Assembly: GCF_030143255.1 (NCBI RefSeq)
Contig: NZ_JARJNR010000010.1
Span: 29,600 to 93,599, forward strand
DNA from: Frigidibacter sp. SD6-1
GTDB lineage: Bacteria; Pseudomonadota; Alphaproteobacteria; Rhodobacterales; Rhodobacteraceae
Direction of reading: 5' to 3'
Length of the DNA: 64,000 bases
Within the stretch, counting starts at the first letter, position 1; each line of letters starts with the position of its first letter. Positions 51,536 through 61,169 of the stretch are shown here, piece by piece. The translations under genes and the position numbers were made by a program. The notes beneath the pieces are model-generated. The model saw only the letters and a program-made list of their open reading frames with translations, had not been told where the DNA came from and did no database searches.

Positions 51536-52315
51536 ATGGTGCAGTTCAACGATTGGTGCGACTCTGCAGATACGCCTCTGGGCAATCATCACGTTCGGGT
51601 CATGACGGGCCGCCCCGCGGACGCTGCAACCGGCATCCAAGCGACGGCTACAGCCGTGCCCACCCACTACGCCGCCGAGGAACGCATTGCTGCAGCGCTT
51701 GCGAGGCTGGGCAAGGTCGCTGCCGCGCAGATGATCACTGATCTTCTCCCACAAACGCCGCAGATCCGATCAGGCGACCTCGGCGAGATTTATGCAACGG
51801 AATGGATCGATGCTCATAGCGGCTATCGTGCCCCCGTCAAACGGCTGCGCTGGAAAGACCACCGCAATATGGCGATGCGCGGTGACGACGTCATCGGCAT
51901 GACGCTTGACCCGGCAACACAACGCCTCCGCTTCCTAAAGACGGAAGCCAAGAGCCGCATCGACCTGCGAGCCCAAACGCTGCAGGAGGCGCGGACCGGT
52001 CTGGATAAGGATGGCGGCCTTCCATCGTCACATGCGCTGTCCTTCATCTCAGCCAGGCTAATGGAGCTGGGGACCGATGCGCCGCTCGTCGACGCCATCG
52101 ACGAGGCGCTCTATCGGCACGGTATCCCGCCAGAGAGCGTGAGACATCTCCTCTTCACCTTCTCCGGAAACTCCCCACAGGCCTTGCTGACGCAGGCGCT
52201 GCAGGCCTATCCCGGTCCGATCGGACAATGGGGCATCGGCCTGCACGTTAACGGGCATGCCGACTTTGTCGGGGCCGTCTACGATCGAGTCATAGCCGAT
52301 GCCAACCACTCCTGA
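51536..52315 (+). CDS. HamA-like (DUF1837) nuclease of a Hachiman-type system
   Basis: A 259-aa protein. The motif set RSGDLGEIYATEWIDA (Glu near 89), KRLRWKDHRNMAMRGDDVIGM (Asp near 118) and LKTEAKSRIDL (Glu-x-Lys near 138) follows the HamA/DUF1837 PD-(D/E)XK layout. HamA is the DNase effector held in check by helicase HamB in Hachiman. GAGGAGG precedes ATG 51536. It overlaps the helicase gene by 17 bp. The HamA assignment is from memory of the family and should be verified. Confidence 0.65.
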   Translation: MVQFNDWCDSADTPLGNHHVRVMTGRPADAATGIQATATAVPTHYAAEERIAAALARLGKVAAAQMITDLLPQTPQIRSGDLGEIYATEWIDAHSGYRAPVKRLRWKDHRNMAMRGDDVIGMTLDPATQRLRFLKTEAKSRIDLRAQTLQEARTGLDKDGGLPSSHALSFISARLMELGTDAPLVDAIDEALYRHGIPPESVRHLLFTFSGNSPQALLTQALQAYPGPIGQWGIGLHVNGHADFVGAVYDRVIADANHS

Positions 52316-55300
52316 CGCGATCGAAACCGCCATCACCGATGCAGCGACGGCAGGCTTTCGTGGCAGGCTCATCGCGCGAGGCCAGGCCCGCGCCATGATC
52401 TGGCGTGATGGCATTCTCCCGCCTGACGCACCCGCCTTCTCGCCGCAGCTTAGCTTCGATCTCCACAACTACGCATATGGCTTGCTTGGGCTGGGGCTGC
52501 GCCTCCTCGAACTCGATGGCGATCCGAACCAGGCACGGATCGCGTTCGAACAGGCGGCGACCGCCCTCGAGGCGGTTATGGCCAAGGGCAATCGCGACGA
52601 AGCAGACCGCGATTTCCATTTCGTTATTGCGGCGGCCAGCTATCACCTCGCGCACCTGTCAGCTCGCGCCTATTCTCTACTTGCTATCGTGGCCGCTGAG
52701 GAGAATTTCTCGCCAATCGAACAGGCGCTCGCGCTGTTGATGCGCCGAGACGTCAACGAGCTGCGCGCACTTGTGTATGCCTTCCGCCTCGATGGCCGAG
52801 GATCGGACACGACCATTGCGGCGCTCTTCCAGCAGCGTCTCGCTGAGCCCGTCGCTGCCGACGCTCCGGAGCGCGACGGAAAGGATTTCCTTTTCGAGGG
52901 CTTGGATCTCGCGCTCACGGACGCCTTCTTCGGCGCTTTCGCGATGTTCCTGCTCGCGCTGGATCGCGGCGAGCGTGCCCTTCTCGACCAAGCGATCACC
53001 CAGCTTCGCGAAAGTCTCGACATCTGCGCGGAATTGAACCTTTTGCCGCAATGGTGGGTGCATCGGGTCGCCATCCATCTGCTTTCCGATCTCTGGTCGA
53101 ACACCTTCCACGAAAAAGTTCCACTGCTACCCGCCGGCGGCGGCGCGGCTTCATGGTCCGGCCTTCGCGAGCTCTTCATCGCCTTGCTTGCTCGCCGCCC
53201 GAGGGCCGAGGTCGACCTTTGGCCTTCGCAGACCGAGGCGGCGTCGCGTGCTGTCGATCAGACCGACAACCTCGTCGTCTCGCTGCCGACCAGTGCCGGC
53301 AAAACCCGCATCGCCGAATTGTCCATTCTGAGATGTTTGGCCAGTGGACGGCGAGTCATGTTCGTGACCCCGCTTCGCGCCTTATCGGCGCAGACGGAAA
53401 CCACCCTTCAGCGCACATTTGGGCCGCTCGGCAAGACCATCTCCGCTCTCTATGGCAGCATCGGCGTATCCGGCTTCGATGAGGACGCCATTCGTGAGCG
53501 CGACATCGTCGTCGCGACTCCCGAAAAACTCGACTTCGCGTTGAGGAACGATCCGTCGCTTCTCGACGACGTCGGCCTGCTCGTGTTCGACGAAGGCCAC
53601 ATGATCGGACCGGGGGAGCGCGAGGTTCGGTATGAGGTTCAGATTCAACGTCTCCTGCGCCGCCAGGATGCCGACCAGCGCCGCATCGTCTGCCTGTCAG
53701 CGATTCTTCCTGATGGGGATCAACTTGAAGACTTCTCGGCATGGCTGCGTCGCGACCAGCCCGGCGGTCCGATCAAGCTCGACTGGAGACCGACGCGCTT
53801 GCGGTTTGGCGAGGTAACCTGGAACTCTCCGACGGCGCGCCTCAATCTTCGCGTCGGGGATGAAAACCCCTTCGTGCCTCGCTTCCTTGCCGGCGCTGCC
53901 CCGCCGTTATTCGCCCCGCCGAAGAAGCTGCGCACCCGCCTCTTTCCGGACAACCAACAGGAACTAAGCCTCGCCACGGCGTGGCGGCTCGTCAGCGATG
54001 GCCAAACGGTGCTGATCTATTGCCCCGAGCGCCGGAGTGTCGAACCATTTGCCAAGGTCATCGTCGACTTGCACGCGCGCGGCGCGCTCGCGTCGCTGCT
54101 CACAGTGGCTCCGGCTACGCTCCAGACCGCTATCGCGCTTGGCGAAGAATGGCTCGGCCCAGACAGCGACATCCTTAAATGCTTGCGGATTGGCGTGGCG
54201 CTTCACCATGGAGCGTTGCCGACCGCCTATCGCAAAGAGGTCGAGCGGCTGTTGCGAGATGGCGTGCTCAAGGTCACAATCTCATCGCCGACACTGGCTC
54301 AGGGCCTCAACCTGTCGGCGACAGCCGTCGTCATGCATTCGCTCTATCGCCATGGCGAAAAGATCAAGGTTTCAGAGTTTAAGAACGTCATCGGCCGCGC
54401 TGGCCGCGCATATGTCGATGTCGAAGGCCTTGTCTTATATCCCATCTTTGAGGACGCGAAGAACAAAAAACACAAGGCATGGGTCGGACTGATCGAGGAT
54501 CTCGGCGCGCGCGAGATGGAGAGCGGCCTCGTCCAGCTTATCTTCTCGTTGCTCAGTCGTATGCACGCCCGGCTTGGAGGCAACCTTGATCAATTGATCG
54601 ACTATGTCGTCAATAATGCTGCCGCATGGACCTTTCCCGAGGTCGCCGGCGAAAAGGCCGACAAGCGCGAACGGGCACTCAACGAGTGGGAGCGTCATAT
54701 GGCGACGCTCGACACGGCCATTCTCAGCCTCATCGGTGAAGCCGACGTTCCAGATGATCAGATCGAGGTCGCGCTCGACAACATCCTTCAATCGTCGCTC
54801 TGGCAACGTCGTCTGTTCCGCATGAACGATGCAACGCGGGCTGCTTATCGCACCACGCTGCTCACCCGGGGCCGCTTCATCTGGGCGAATTCGACCGCCG
54901 CTAGACGGCGCGGCTACTTTCTGGCTGGGCTGGGGCTCGAAGCAGGGCACGCGCTAGACGCAATTGCGCCTGAGGCGAACGACCTTCTCATACAGGCCAA
55001 CGCAGCCCTTGCGGCAGCGGATCATGAGGCGGCAATCGCTGCGATCACCGGCATCGCCGAGCGTGTGTTTGCCTTCTACCCATTTGAACCGGATCCATTC
55101 CCGGTGAATTGGCGCGACATCCTCAGATGCTGGCTCCTCGGACAGCCATTGGCCGCGATCGTCGCCGGACAGGAAGCTGAGGTATTGCAATTTATCGAAG
55201 GCGGCTTGGGCTATCGTCTTCCTTGGGCCATGGAGGCCCTGCGCGTTCGCGCTGCGGCCAATGGCGATGTCGTCGGCATTTTGGAACTCCCGTTGGACGA

Positions 55301-55820
55301 CCATGAACTTGGCCTGGCCGTGCCCGCTGTCGAAACGGGGACGATGAACCGCTCCGCCTCGATACTCATACAGGCCGGCTTCAATTCAAGGCTGGCGGCC
55401 ATCAAAGCCGTTACCGACACCGCCGCCACCTTCACGACCGGCGCGGAATTGCGCGCCTGGCTGCGCTCGCCCGGCCTCGCGGTCTGGTCGGCGCAACCCG
55501 ATTGGCCAACTGCCGAGACACAGGCGATGTGGCTCGAATTCATCCAGGAGTTTTCTCCGTCGGACAACCGGACCTGGGCGCAGCGAAGTTACCTTGGAAA
55601 CGTCCAGTGGTTCGCGGCACCACCGCCTTCCGGGACACCAGTTAGCCTCTTTCATAGAAACGGCCAACCGCTGGTGCTGGCGCCGGACGGGCGCGCGATC
55701 GGCAAGCTACAGCACCCGCTCAACCCGAATGCCCGCGGTCTTGTTCGGGCGAACGTGGCTCACGACGTGGCCCATCTTGACCTGAGCTATCTCGGCCCCG
55801 ACGATATGTGGACAAATTAG
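52299..55820 (+). CDS. HamB-like Ski2-type superfamily 2 helicase
   Basis: An 1173-aa helicase. A helical N-terminal domain of about 310 residues is followed by motif I LPTSAGKTRIAELSIL near 330, motif Ia VTPLRALSAQ, motif II VFDEGHMIG near 430, motif III LSAILPD near 468, and SPTLAQGLNLSATAVV with motif VI NVIGRAGRAYVD near 700. The C-terminal 400 residues are helical. This architecture and the HamA neighbour fit HamB. It would sense aberrant DNA ends and release the nuclease. The gene ends the three-gene operon. Confidence 0.75.
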   Translation: MPTTPDAIETAITDAATAGFRGRLIARGQARAMIWRDGILPPDAPAFSPQLSFDLHNYAYGLLGLGLRLLELDGDPNQARIAFEQAATALEAVMAKGNRDEADRDFHFVIAAASYHLAHLSARAYSLLAIVAAEENFSPIEQALALLMRRDVNELRALVYAFRLDGRGSDTTIAALFQQRLAEPVAADAPERDGKDFLFEGLDLALTDAFFGAFAMFLLALDRGERALLDQAITQLRESLDICAELNLLPQWWVHRVAIHLLSDLWSNTFHEKVPLLPAGGGAASWSGLRELFIALLARRPRAEVDLWPSQTEAASRAVDQTDNLVVSLPTSAGKTRIAELSILRCLASGRRVMFVTPLRALSAQTETTLQRTFGPLGKTISALYGSIGVSGFDEDAIRERDIVVATPEKLDFALRNDPSLLDDVGLLVFDEGHMIGPGEREVRYEVQIQRLLRRQDADQRRIVCLSAILPDGDQLEDFSAWLRRDQPGGPIKLDWRPTRLRFGEVTWNSPTARLNLRVGDENPFVPRFLAGAAPPLFAPPKKLRTRLFPDNQQELSLATAWRLVSDGQTVLIYCPERRSVEPFAKVIVDLHARGALASLLTVAPATLQTAIALGEEWLGPDSDILKCLRIGVALHHGALPTAYRKEVERLLRDGVLKVTISSPTLAQGLNLSATAVVMHSLYRHGEKIKVSEFKNVIGRAGRAYVDVEGLVLYPIFEDAKNKKHKAWVGLIEDLGAREMESGLVQLIFSLLSRMHARLGGNLDQLIDYVVNNAAAWTFPEVAGEKADKRERALNEWERHMATLDTAILSLIGEADVPDDQIEVALDNILQSSLWQRRLFRMNDATRAAYRTTLLTRGRFIWANSTAARRRGYFLAGLGLEAGHALDAIAPEANDLLIQANAALAAADHEAAIAAITGIAERVFAFYPFEPDPFPVNWRDILRCWLLGQPLAAIVAGQEAEVLQFIEGGLGYRLPWAMEALRVRAAANGDVVGILELPLDDHELGLAVPAVETGTMNRSASILIQAGFNSRLAAIKAVTDTAATFTTGAELRAWLRSPGLAVWSAQPDWPTAETQAMWLEFIQEFSPSDNRTWAQRSYLGNVQWFAAPPPSGTPVSLFHRNGQPLVLAPDGRAIGKLQHPLNPNARGLVRANVAHDVAHLDLSYLGPDDMWTN

Positions 55821-55988
55821 TGAAACCACAGCTTCCTCCGCTGCACTTTCTTGCGACAGTTGCTATCCGCCCGTTACGCTGCGGGTTGTTCGAGTGACTG
55901 CTCGCCCAGCGTCGCTGCAGTTGCCATGCCCCACCACCATTAGTCTGCTTTTCGCCCTTCTCGACAACGAGAACATTGACGTTCCATC

Positions 55989-57014
55989 TCACTTCCCCAG
56001 CCGTTTTGCCCTCTCGGCTATCCGTGCCACCTGCGCGCTTGCCGTTGCCGCAGCGCTCCGCACAGCGGCAGGCGTCTGAACCGCGCCTCGCCCGATCACT
56101 TCGCCTGTCGTGAGCGCGCCGATCCGCGCCCGGCCCTTCACGCCGTCGGTATTGAAGATCCCCCGCATGATCCCGGTCGATCCAGCGACCACAGCGGGTG
56201 CGGCTGCAACCATCAGGTTGCCCGACATCCCCCGCACGATCAGTGGTGTTGCAGCGACGAAGCCTTTGGCGAGGAACACCATGACGAAGAACGGCACCAG
56301 CGATCCGATGTTGGTTGCCGAGTTCGGATCACCGAGCTGCGCGAGAAGCGAATTCGCCATGCCGACGACGGTCGAAAACATGGCTGCGATGACGATGGGG
56401 TAGAAGGCATAGCTGACCGTCGTCGAGACCCATCTGTGGAAGAAATCCTTGGTTGCATCGAAGAGCGACAGCGCGATCATGATCGGTGCGAGGCCCAGCA
56501 TCAGGGTCAGCATCATCTTGGCGAAGATGAGGACGATCCCGGTCATGAAGCCAAGGAGGCTGAGGAGCACCAGGCCGATCCCACCCAGGATCGCGCCTGT
56601 CATCCAGTTCAGATTGCTGCCGATCGCGTTCAGATATGTCGCGAAGCGCTCGATCAGGTTGTCGAACTCTCCTGCGAAATGGGTTGCGCCTGCGCCACCC
56701 CCGCCAACGGACGACACCAGCGCGCCCGCCACATAGTCGAGGCCCCCGATCACAGCGTTGGATACCGCGTTGAAATTGGCCCAGTTGAAGGCGAAGAGGC
56801 CTATCAGTGTCAGCTTGATGAGATACCAGAAGAAGCTGGCCCCATCCATGCTGCGGAACTGGAATGCCATGTTGATGCAGACGCCAATCAGAGAGAGGGT
56901 AACCATCAGCAGGACGATCGTGCCGGTATTGCTTGCCACTGCCCCGAACTGGGACTCGGCCGCATCGACAAGGAACGCGTCTGCGGTTCCGACCATCCAG
57001 CTGACGACGCCCAT
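55989..57014 (-). CDS. virB6: VirB6-like inner-membrane T4SS protein
   Basis: A 341-aa polytopic protein with six or more hydrophobic segments. It has a family-typical N-terminus and a central segment FDNLIERFATYLNAIGSNLNW, then LIFAKMMLTLMLGLAPIMIALSLFDATKDFFHRWVS. VirB6 forms part of the inner-membrane channel for DNA. Its ATG overlaps the stop of the small exported protein by 1 nt. It is the last gene of the operon in this window. Confidence 0.88.
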   Translation of the reverse strand: MGVVSWMVGTADAFLVDAAESQFGAVASNTGTIVLLMVTLSLIGVCINMAFQFRSMDGASFFWYLIKLTLIGLFAFNWANFNAVSNAVIGGLDYVAGALVSSVGGGGAGATHFAGEFDNLIERFATYLNAIGSNLNWMTGAILGGIGLVLLSLLGFMTGIVLIFAKMMLTLMLGLAPIMIALSLFDATKDFFHRWVSTTVSYAFYPIVIAAMFSTVVGMANSLLAQLGDPNSATNIGSLVPFFVMVFLAKGFVAATPLIVRGMSGNLMVAAAPAVVAGSTGIMRGIFNTDGVKGRARIGALTTGEVIGRGAVQTPAAVRSAAATASAQVARIAERAKRLGK

Positions 57015-57433
57015 TACCAGTTGCCCTGAGCTTCGCAGATTTCCTGAACTGCCAACCGTAGATCATTCCGCTGCCTTCTGATGTCCCGCTGCGCGGTTGT
57101 GTGTTCCGCAGCCGAGTCCGGAAGGTACTTTTCATCGAATTCCTCAGAGGCATCTTCCCAAGACGGGAAGCGGACATCGCAAGCACAGTTGCCTGTCTCG
57201 ACAATCTGTTCCCATGCCCGAAGTTCATAAAGGTCCATCAACGTCAGCGCCTTGTAGGCTTCACGCGGATTGATTTCGTCCATCCAGGTCGGGCGCGCCG
57301 GACGTTCGTTGCAGATCCGGTATTGTTGAGGCGACATATCGACTGTGAGATCGTTTGAAACCTGAGGCGAAGTCTGCGCCACAAGGGGGCCCGCCAAGGC
57401 GGCAAGCATGAGTACGAGAATTGGTTTTCGCAT
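57014..57433 (-). CDS. Small exported T4SS-associated protein
   Basis: A 139-aa protein with a signal peptide (residues 1-19, AFter PLVAQ). It has three or four Cys residues (RICNERP, GNCACD, QEICEAQ) that could form disulfides. It starts 18 nt after the virB11 stop. Proteins at this operon position in rhodobacterial systems are poorly described. No function is recognised. Confidence 0.65.
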   Translation of the reverse strand: MRKPILVLMLAALAGPLVAQTSPQVSNDLTVDMSPQQYRICNERPARPTWMDEINPREAYKALTLMDLYELRAWEQIVETGNCACDVRFPSWEDASEEFDEKYLPDSAAEHTTAQRDIRRQRNDLRLAVQEICEAQGNW

Positions 57434-57451
57434 CTGGGGGGGGTCCTTTTT

Positions 57452-58486
57452 TTACTCAGCGGCGACGGAGGGGCTCTTGTTGCCTCTGCCGTCGACCGTG
57501 TCGAGGTTCAAATCTGTGGTTTGCCCCGGGAGGAAGAACTCGGTGATTCCGCGCGCGCCTTCATGGCGGCCTGCCTGAATGATCACGTCGATCGAGCCCT
57601 CAATATAATCGATCATGTCGGCATAGGTCATTGGCACATCGGTTTTCAGGGCGGCGATGGCGAGGCGACGAACGGCAAGTTGTGGGGTCTCGGCATGCAG
57701 CGTGGTCAGCGATCCGCCGTGGCCGGTATTGATTGCCTCGAGAAACGTCATCGCCTCGCGCCCGCGGACTTCGCCTAGGACGATCCGGTCAGGTCGCATG
57801 CGAAGCGTTGAGGCCAAGAGCACATCGGCACTGCGGGCATCCGTGTCCCGGTCCGCGATCAACGTCACGGCATTGGGCTGCTCGGGGCGCAGCTCGGCCG
57901 CCTCCTCGATGGTGATGATCCGCTCTTCGGGCGGGATCAGCGAAAGGATCTTGCGCGCCGCGACCGTCTTGCCGGTCGATGTACCGCCCGAAACGATCAT
58001 GTTGAGCTTGTTCTCGACGCAGAAGCGCAGCGCGGCGTCGATGTCGCCGGAGGCAACCACATTGCGCAGCGCGGCGTTCCGTTCCCGGCGCAGACCTTCG
58101 AGGCTGCGCTCCTTTCCAAAGAGGAAGCCGAGCCGGATTGCCTCCAGCGGCAGGGAGGAGAAGAACCGCAACGATATTGAAAACCCGCCCTCGACTGCCG
58201 GCGGCTGGATCACCTGCGCGCGGATCGGGCGATCACGATATAGGATCGAGACCGAGACGATAGGCTTCTTGGTGCTGAGCGTAGTCGAGGCGGCGGAGGC
58301 GATCTGGTTGCCGAGGTCCTTGATCTCAGTCTGGCTCAGCGGGCTGCCGAGACCTCGCATGAAGTGATCGCCCTGGAATTCGCCCCAGACTTGTCCGTCG
58401 GGATTGATGCAGATCTCGATCGTGTCGTCGCGCAGGACCTCGGGGCCGAAACGGTCGAGCGACGCTTCCAGATAACTTGCAGCCAT
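57452..58486 (-). CDS. virB11: VirB11-type T4SS ATPase
   Basis: A 344-aa secretion ATPase. Walker A is MIVSGGTSTGKTVAARKIL near 165, an Asp box ITIEEAAELRP near 195, Walker B DRIVLGEVRGREAMTFLEAINTGHGGSLTTLHA near 240 with the His-box. It powers pilus assembly and DNA transfer from the cytoplasmic face. ATG 58486 is one base after the virB10 stop. Confidence 0.93.
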   Translation of the reverse strand: MAASYLEASLDRFGPEVLRDDTIEICINPDGQVWGEFQGDHFMRGLGSPLSQTEIKDLGNQIASAASTTLSTKKPIVSVSILYRDRPIRAQVIQPPAVEGGFSISLRFFSSLPLEAIRLGFLFGKERSLEGLRRERNAALRNVVASGDIDAALRFCVENKLNMIVSGGTSTGKTVAARKILSLIPPEERIITIEEAAELRPEQPNAVTLIADRDTDARSADVLLASTLRMRPDRIVLGEVRGREAMTFLEAINTGHGGSLTTLHAETPQLAVRRLAIAALKTDVPMTYADMIDYIEGSIDVIIQAGRHEGARGITEFFLPGQTTDLNLDTVDGRGNKSPSVAAE

Positions 58487-58487
58487 G

Positions 58488-59813
58488 TCAGAAAATCTCG
58501 AGGTCACGATCAACCATGACCGTGATCCGTGTACCCTGATCGACATGTATCACTGGCCGGATCGCCAGATAGTCCTGCATCACGCTTTGCGTGCTATCGC
58601 GCAGGTCGGTGCCGACATCACTCGCAACATCGGCCGCCGCCTCGCTGTCGATTTGACCCGCTGCAGCCGCAGGCAGGGCGCCGATCAAGGAGATCAGCGC
58701 GGCGGAGCCGAACCGTTGCGCGAAACGGGTGTCGACAAACCCGGTGGTGCCAGTACGGCCGAGTTCGTCTCCACCGAAGGCGCTGATCTGCACGGTCTGA
58801 TTATCGGGCAAGATGATCCGGTCCCATGCCACCATGACGCGCGATTGGGCGAGTGCGACATCGGAGCGGTAGCGCCCGATCAGCCGCGCGCCGCGCGGGA
58901 TCAGGATACGCGTTCCATCGAAAGAATGGACGTCTTCCGAGACGATGGCGCGGATCGCGCCGGGCAGTGTGCTGTCGAGGGCCGTCTCTGTCACAGCCTG
59001 AATCATGGTGCCCTGAACAACCGTGTTCGATGGGTTCGCGATCACTTCGGCACGTGTCACCTGTGCAGGTTGCGCGCCCGAACGAACAAAGGCTTCATCT
59101 GCATTCAGTCGCGCGGCTTCCAGCGTATTCTCCCTATCCGCACCCGCGCCCATCCCGGAGAAGGCGATCATAGGAGACGCGATGCGCTCTGCGCGGGCCT
59201 CAGCTTCGGCTGCGCGCCGCCTTTCGAGTTCGGCCAGCCGCAATTCTTCTTCACTTGGTCCCAATGAGGTCGGCTCTGGTGGTGCAAGCCGTGCAAGTTC
59301 CAAGTCCATGCGGAGCTGATCCAATTCGCGATCCCGCTCGGTCAGCTGCCGCTCGAGGGCACGCTGCGCCTCGGCGGATGCTTCCTGTAAGGTGGCAATT
59401 TGCGCCGTCAGGTCCGCAATAGCCTGCTCCGCCCCGCTGTCCGCGGCCTCGGCCGGTCTTGCGCGCAGTTCCTCGAGTTCCGCTCTCAATGTCGCAAGAC
59501 TTTCCATCAGCGCGAGTTCCGACTCGCTCGGACCTGTGTCCGCAGGCGGGGCTTGGCTGGGCTCCGGGGCAGAAATCGGCTCCAGATCTCCGAATCCGGG
59601 GCCGCTGCTCTGGAACTCTTCCGGCGCGGCGGTCGCCATTGGTGCTTCTGCCGACGGCTGTAGGGCAGCCCACGCCAGACCACCTGCTGCCGCGATGCCG
59701 ACGACTCCAAGGATCGCGGCAAGCGGTGCAGGCCGCTTGTTTGCCTTCGCTTTGCCTGTCGAACTTTCGAGAGCCGCGAGGCGCGCGGCGAGGTCTTCCG
59801 TACCTTCGGTCAT
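58488..59813 (-). CDS. virB10: VirB10/TrbI-type T4SS protein
   Basis: A 441-aa protein. Residues 1-30 are cytoplasmic, a membrane helix (AAILGVVGIAAAGGLAWAAL) lies near 32-52, and a long coiled coil with QL/ER repeats spans 130-230. The C-terminal domain has VVQGTMIQAVTETALDSTLPGAIRAIVSEDVHSFDGTRILIPRGARLIGRY, characteristic of VirB10. It links inner and outer membranes. ATG 59813 overlaps the virB9 stop (ATGA). Confidence 0.93.
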   Translation of the reverse strand: MTEGTEDLAARLAALESSTGKAKANKRPAPLAAILGVVGIAAAGGLAWAALQPSAEAPMATAAPEEFQSSGPGFGDLEPISAPEPSQAPPADTGPSESELALMESLATLRAELEELRARPAEAADSGAEQAIADLTAQIATLQEASAEAQRALERQLTERDRELDQLRMDLELARLAPPEPTSLGPSEEELRLAELERRRAAEAEARAERIASPMIAFSGMGAGADRENTLEAARLNADEAFVRSGAQPAQVTRAEVIANPSNTVVQGTMIQAVTETALDSTLPGAIRAIVSEDVHSFDGTRILIPRGARLIGRYRSDVALAQSRVMVAWDRIILPDNQTVQISAFGGDELGRTGTTGFVDTRFAQRFGSAALISLIGALPAAAAGQIDSEAAADVASDVGTDLRDSTQSVMQDYLAIRPVIHVDQGTRITVMVDRDLEIF

Positions 59814-60511
59814 GATGTGGCCTGTCCTGCGTCCTGAACGCAAACCACCTCTTCGCCAAGGCGAAGGACCCATTGTCGGTTGACGCCGGACACGCGGATG
59901 ACGCCGTCACTAGAGGTGTGGCTGTTCACCGCGCGTTCCCTTCCGTTCGAATATCGGAAGATGGCGGGCACCGGCGCGTTCCGTGAAAACCGGAAATACG
60001 TGAAGGTACCATCATCCCAGATGGCCGTCGGCGTGAACTCTTCTCGGGCGCTGACCGCATAGTTCGCGTTCGGCGCATCGGCCGCAACCGCCCTGGTGGG
60101 TTGCACGCGATTTTCAGGATAGCGGAACTGCACGACATAATGCGGCGTCTCCCGGGCTTCGACGACATGGAAGTAGTAGGAGCGGCGGTTGGTGTAGACG
60201 GTGATGTTGGTGGCGACGCCAGATGCTGTCGGCTTGATGGCGAAGGCACGGCCACCCGGGACACCGTCGAATTGAAACCCGACCGTATCGCCGGCGATGA
60301 TCGAGCGGATGGTTTCACCCTCACCGAATTCGACTGTGGTGACGCGGGTCAGAGTCGTGACGACACGGTAAACCTGGCCTTCAGTCCAGGTCGCCACGCG
60401 CACGCGATTGTCGTGAGAACCCGGGCGGGGCGTAGTTTCGGCCAAAGCAGTCGTTCCCGCGAACGCGAGAATACTGGCGGCCAGCAGCGCAGAGATTGGA
60501 GTGCGAGTCAT
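59810..60511 (-). CDS. virB9: VirB9-type T4SS outer-membrane complex protein
   Basis: A 233-aa protein with a signal peptide (cleavage after ALA near 24) and the VirB9 fold. Features are TTVEFGEGETIRSIIAGDT, YYFHVVEARETPHYVVQFRYPE and VSGVNRQWVLRLGEEVVCV. It forms the outer-membrane core with VirB7 and VirB10. ATG 60511 overlaps virB8 by 4 bp. Confidence 0.92.
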   Translation of the reverse strand: MTRTPISALLAASILAFAGTTALAETTPRPGSHDNRVRVATWTEGQVYRVVTTLTRVTTVEFGEGETIRSIIAGDTVGFQFDGVPGGRAFAIKPTASGVATNITVYTNRRSYYFHVVEARETPHYVVQFRYPENRVQPTRAVAADAPNANYAVSAREEFTPTAIWDDGTFTYFRFSRNAPVPAIFRYSNGRERAVNSHTSSDGVIRVSGVNRQWVLRLGEEVVCVQDAGQATS

Positions 60512-61155
60512 TCGGAACGGTCCGATCGGATGGCATATTGGGTAACGGTGAAACCGAAAGGGTTTTGCCAAACATCGTCGATCGCGCGGGTCCGCTCGGG
60601 CCGGAATTCGAACATCAACGTGGCAGTGAACGATCCATCCTGTACCCCCTGAGGGCTGGTCAGGCGCTTTTTGAGCCGCACCTGGGCGCGGTTATCGCCA
60701 ATAAGGGTGATCGATGCGATCTCGACAGCCATCTCGGCCGCAGCCCCGTAACGCGTCGGCGGATAGCTGTCCTGCCCCGATGTCCACATCGCGCGCATGC
60801 TGGCCTCGGCCGATCCGGAAGACTGTGCCAGGACACGGCGGACACGAAGATCGTTGTCGAGCTGGTTGTAGGTTTCGCGGTCGAGAATGTAGCGGTAGAT
60901 TTGCGCTTCGATCACGGCAGGGCGTTCGGCGAGCGACACGGTTTCAACCGTGGCATTGGGGAGCGCCATCCCGGTCGCGGGATCGTAGGGCACAACCACG
61001 GGAAGCGGCGTCTCGACCATCAGCGCGACAGCCGCAGCCGTCAAACAGCCGAATACGCCAAAGCCTGCCCCGGAAATGCCGATCATCCGCCAGAGCTGTT
61101 CCCGGCGCAGGGCACCGTAGACAAGTTCCTCTTCCACGAGCTCGCGCGCAGTCAT
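60508..61155 (-). CDS. virB8: VirB8-type T4SS protein
   Basis: A bitopic protein of about 215 aa with one membrane helix (near 28-48) and a periplasmic VirB8 domain (LDRETYNQLDNDLRVRRVLAQSS, RYGAAAEMAVEIASITLIGDNRAQVRLKK). I take ATG 61155; a GTG at 61173 overlapping the virB5 stop (GTGA) is equally possible. VirB8 nucleates channel assembly. Confidence 0.9.
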   Translation of the reverse strand: MTARELVEEELVYGALRREQLWRMIGISGAGFGVFGCLTAAAVALMVETPLPVVVPYDPATGMALPNATVETVSLAERPAVIEAQIYRYILDRETYNQLDNDLRVRRVLAQSSGSAEASMRAMWTSGQDSYPPTRYGAAAEMAVEIASITLIGDNRAQVRLKKRLTSPQGVQDGSFTATLMFEFRPERTRAIDDVWQNPFGFTVTQYAIRSDRSE

Positions 61156-61169
61156 CACCCCTGCCCCAC

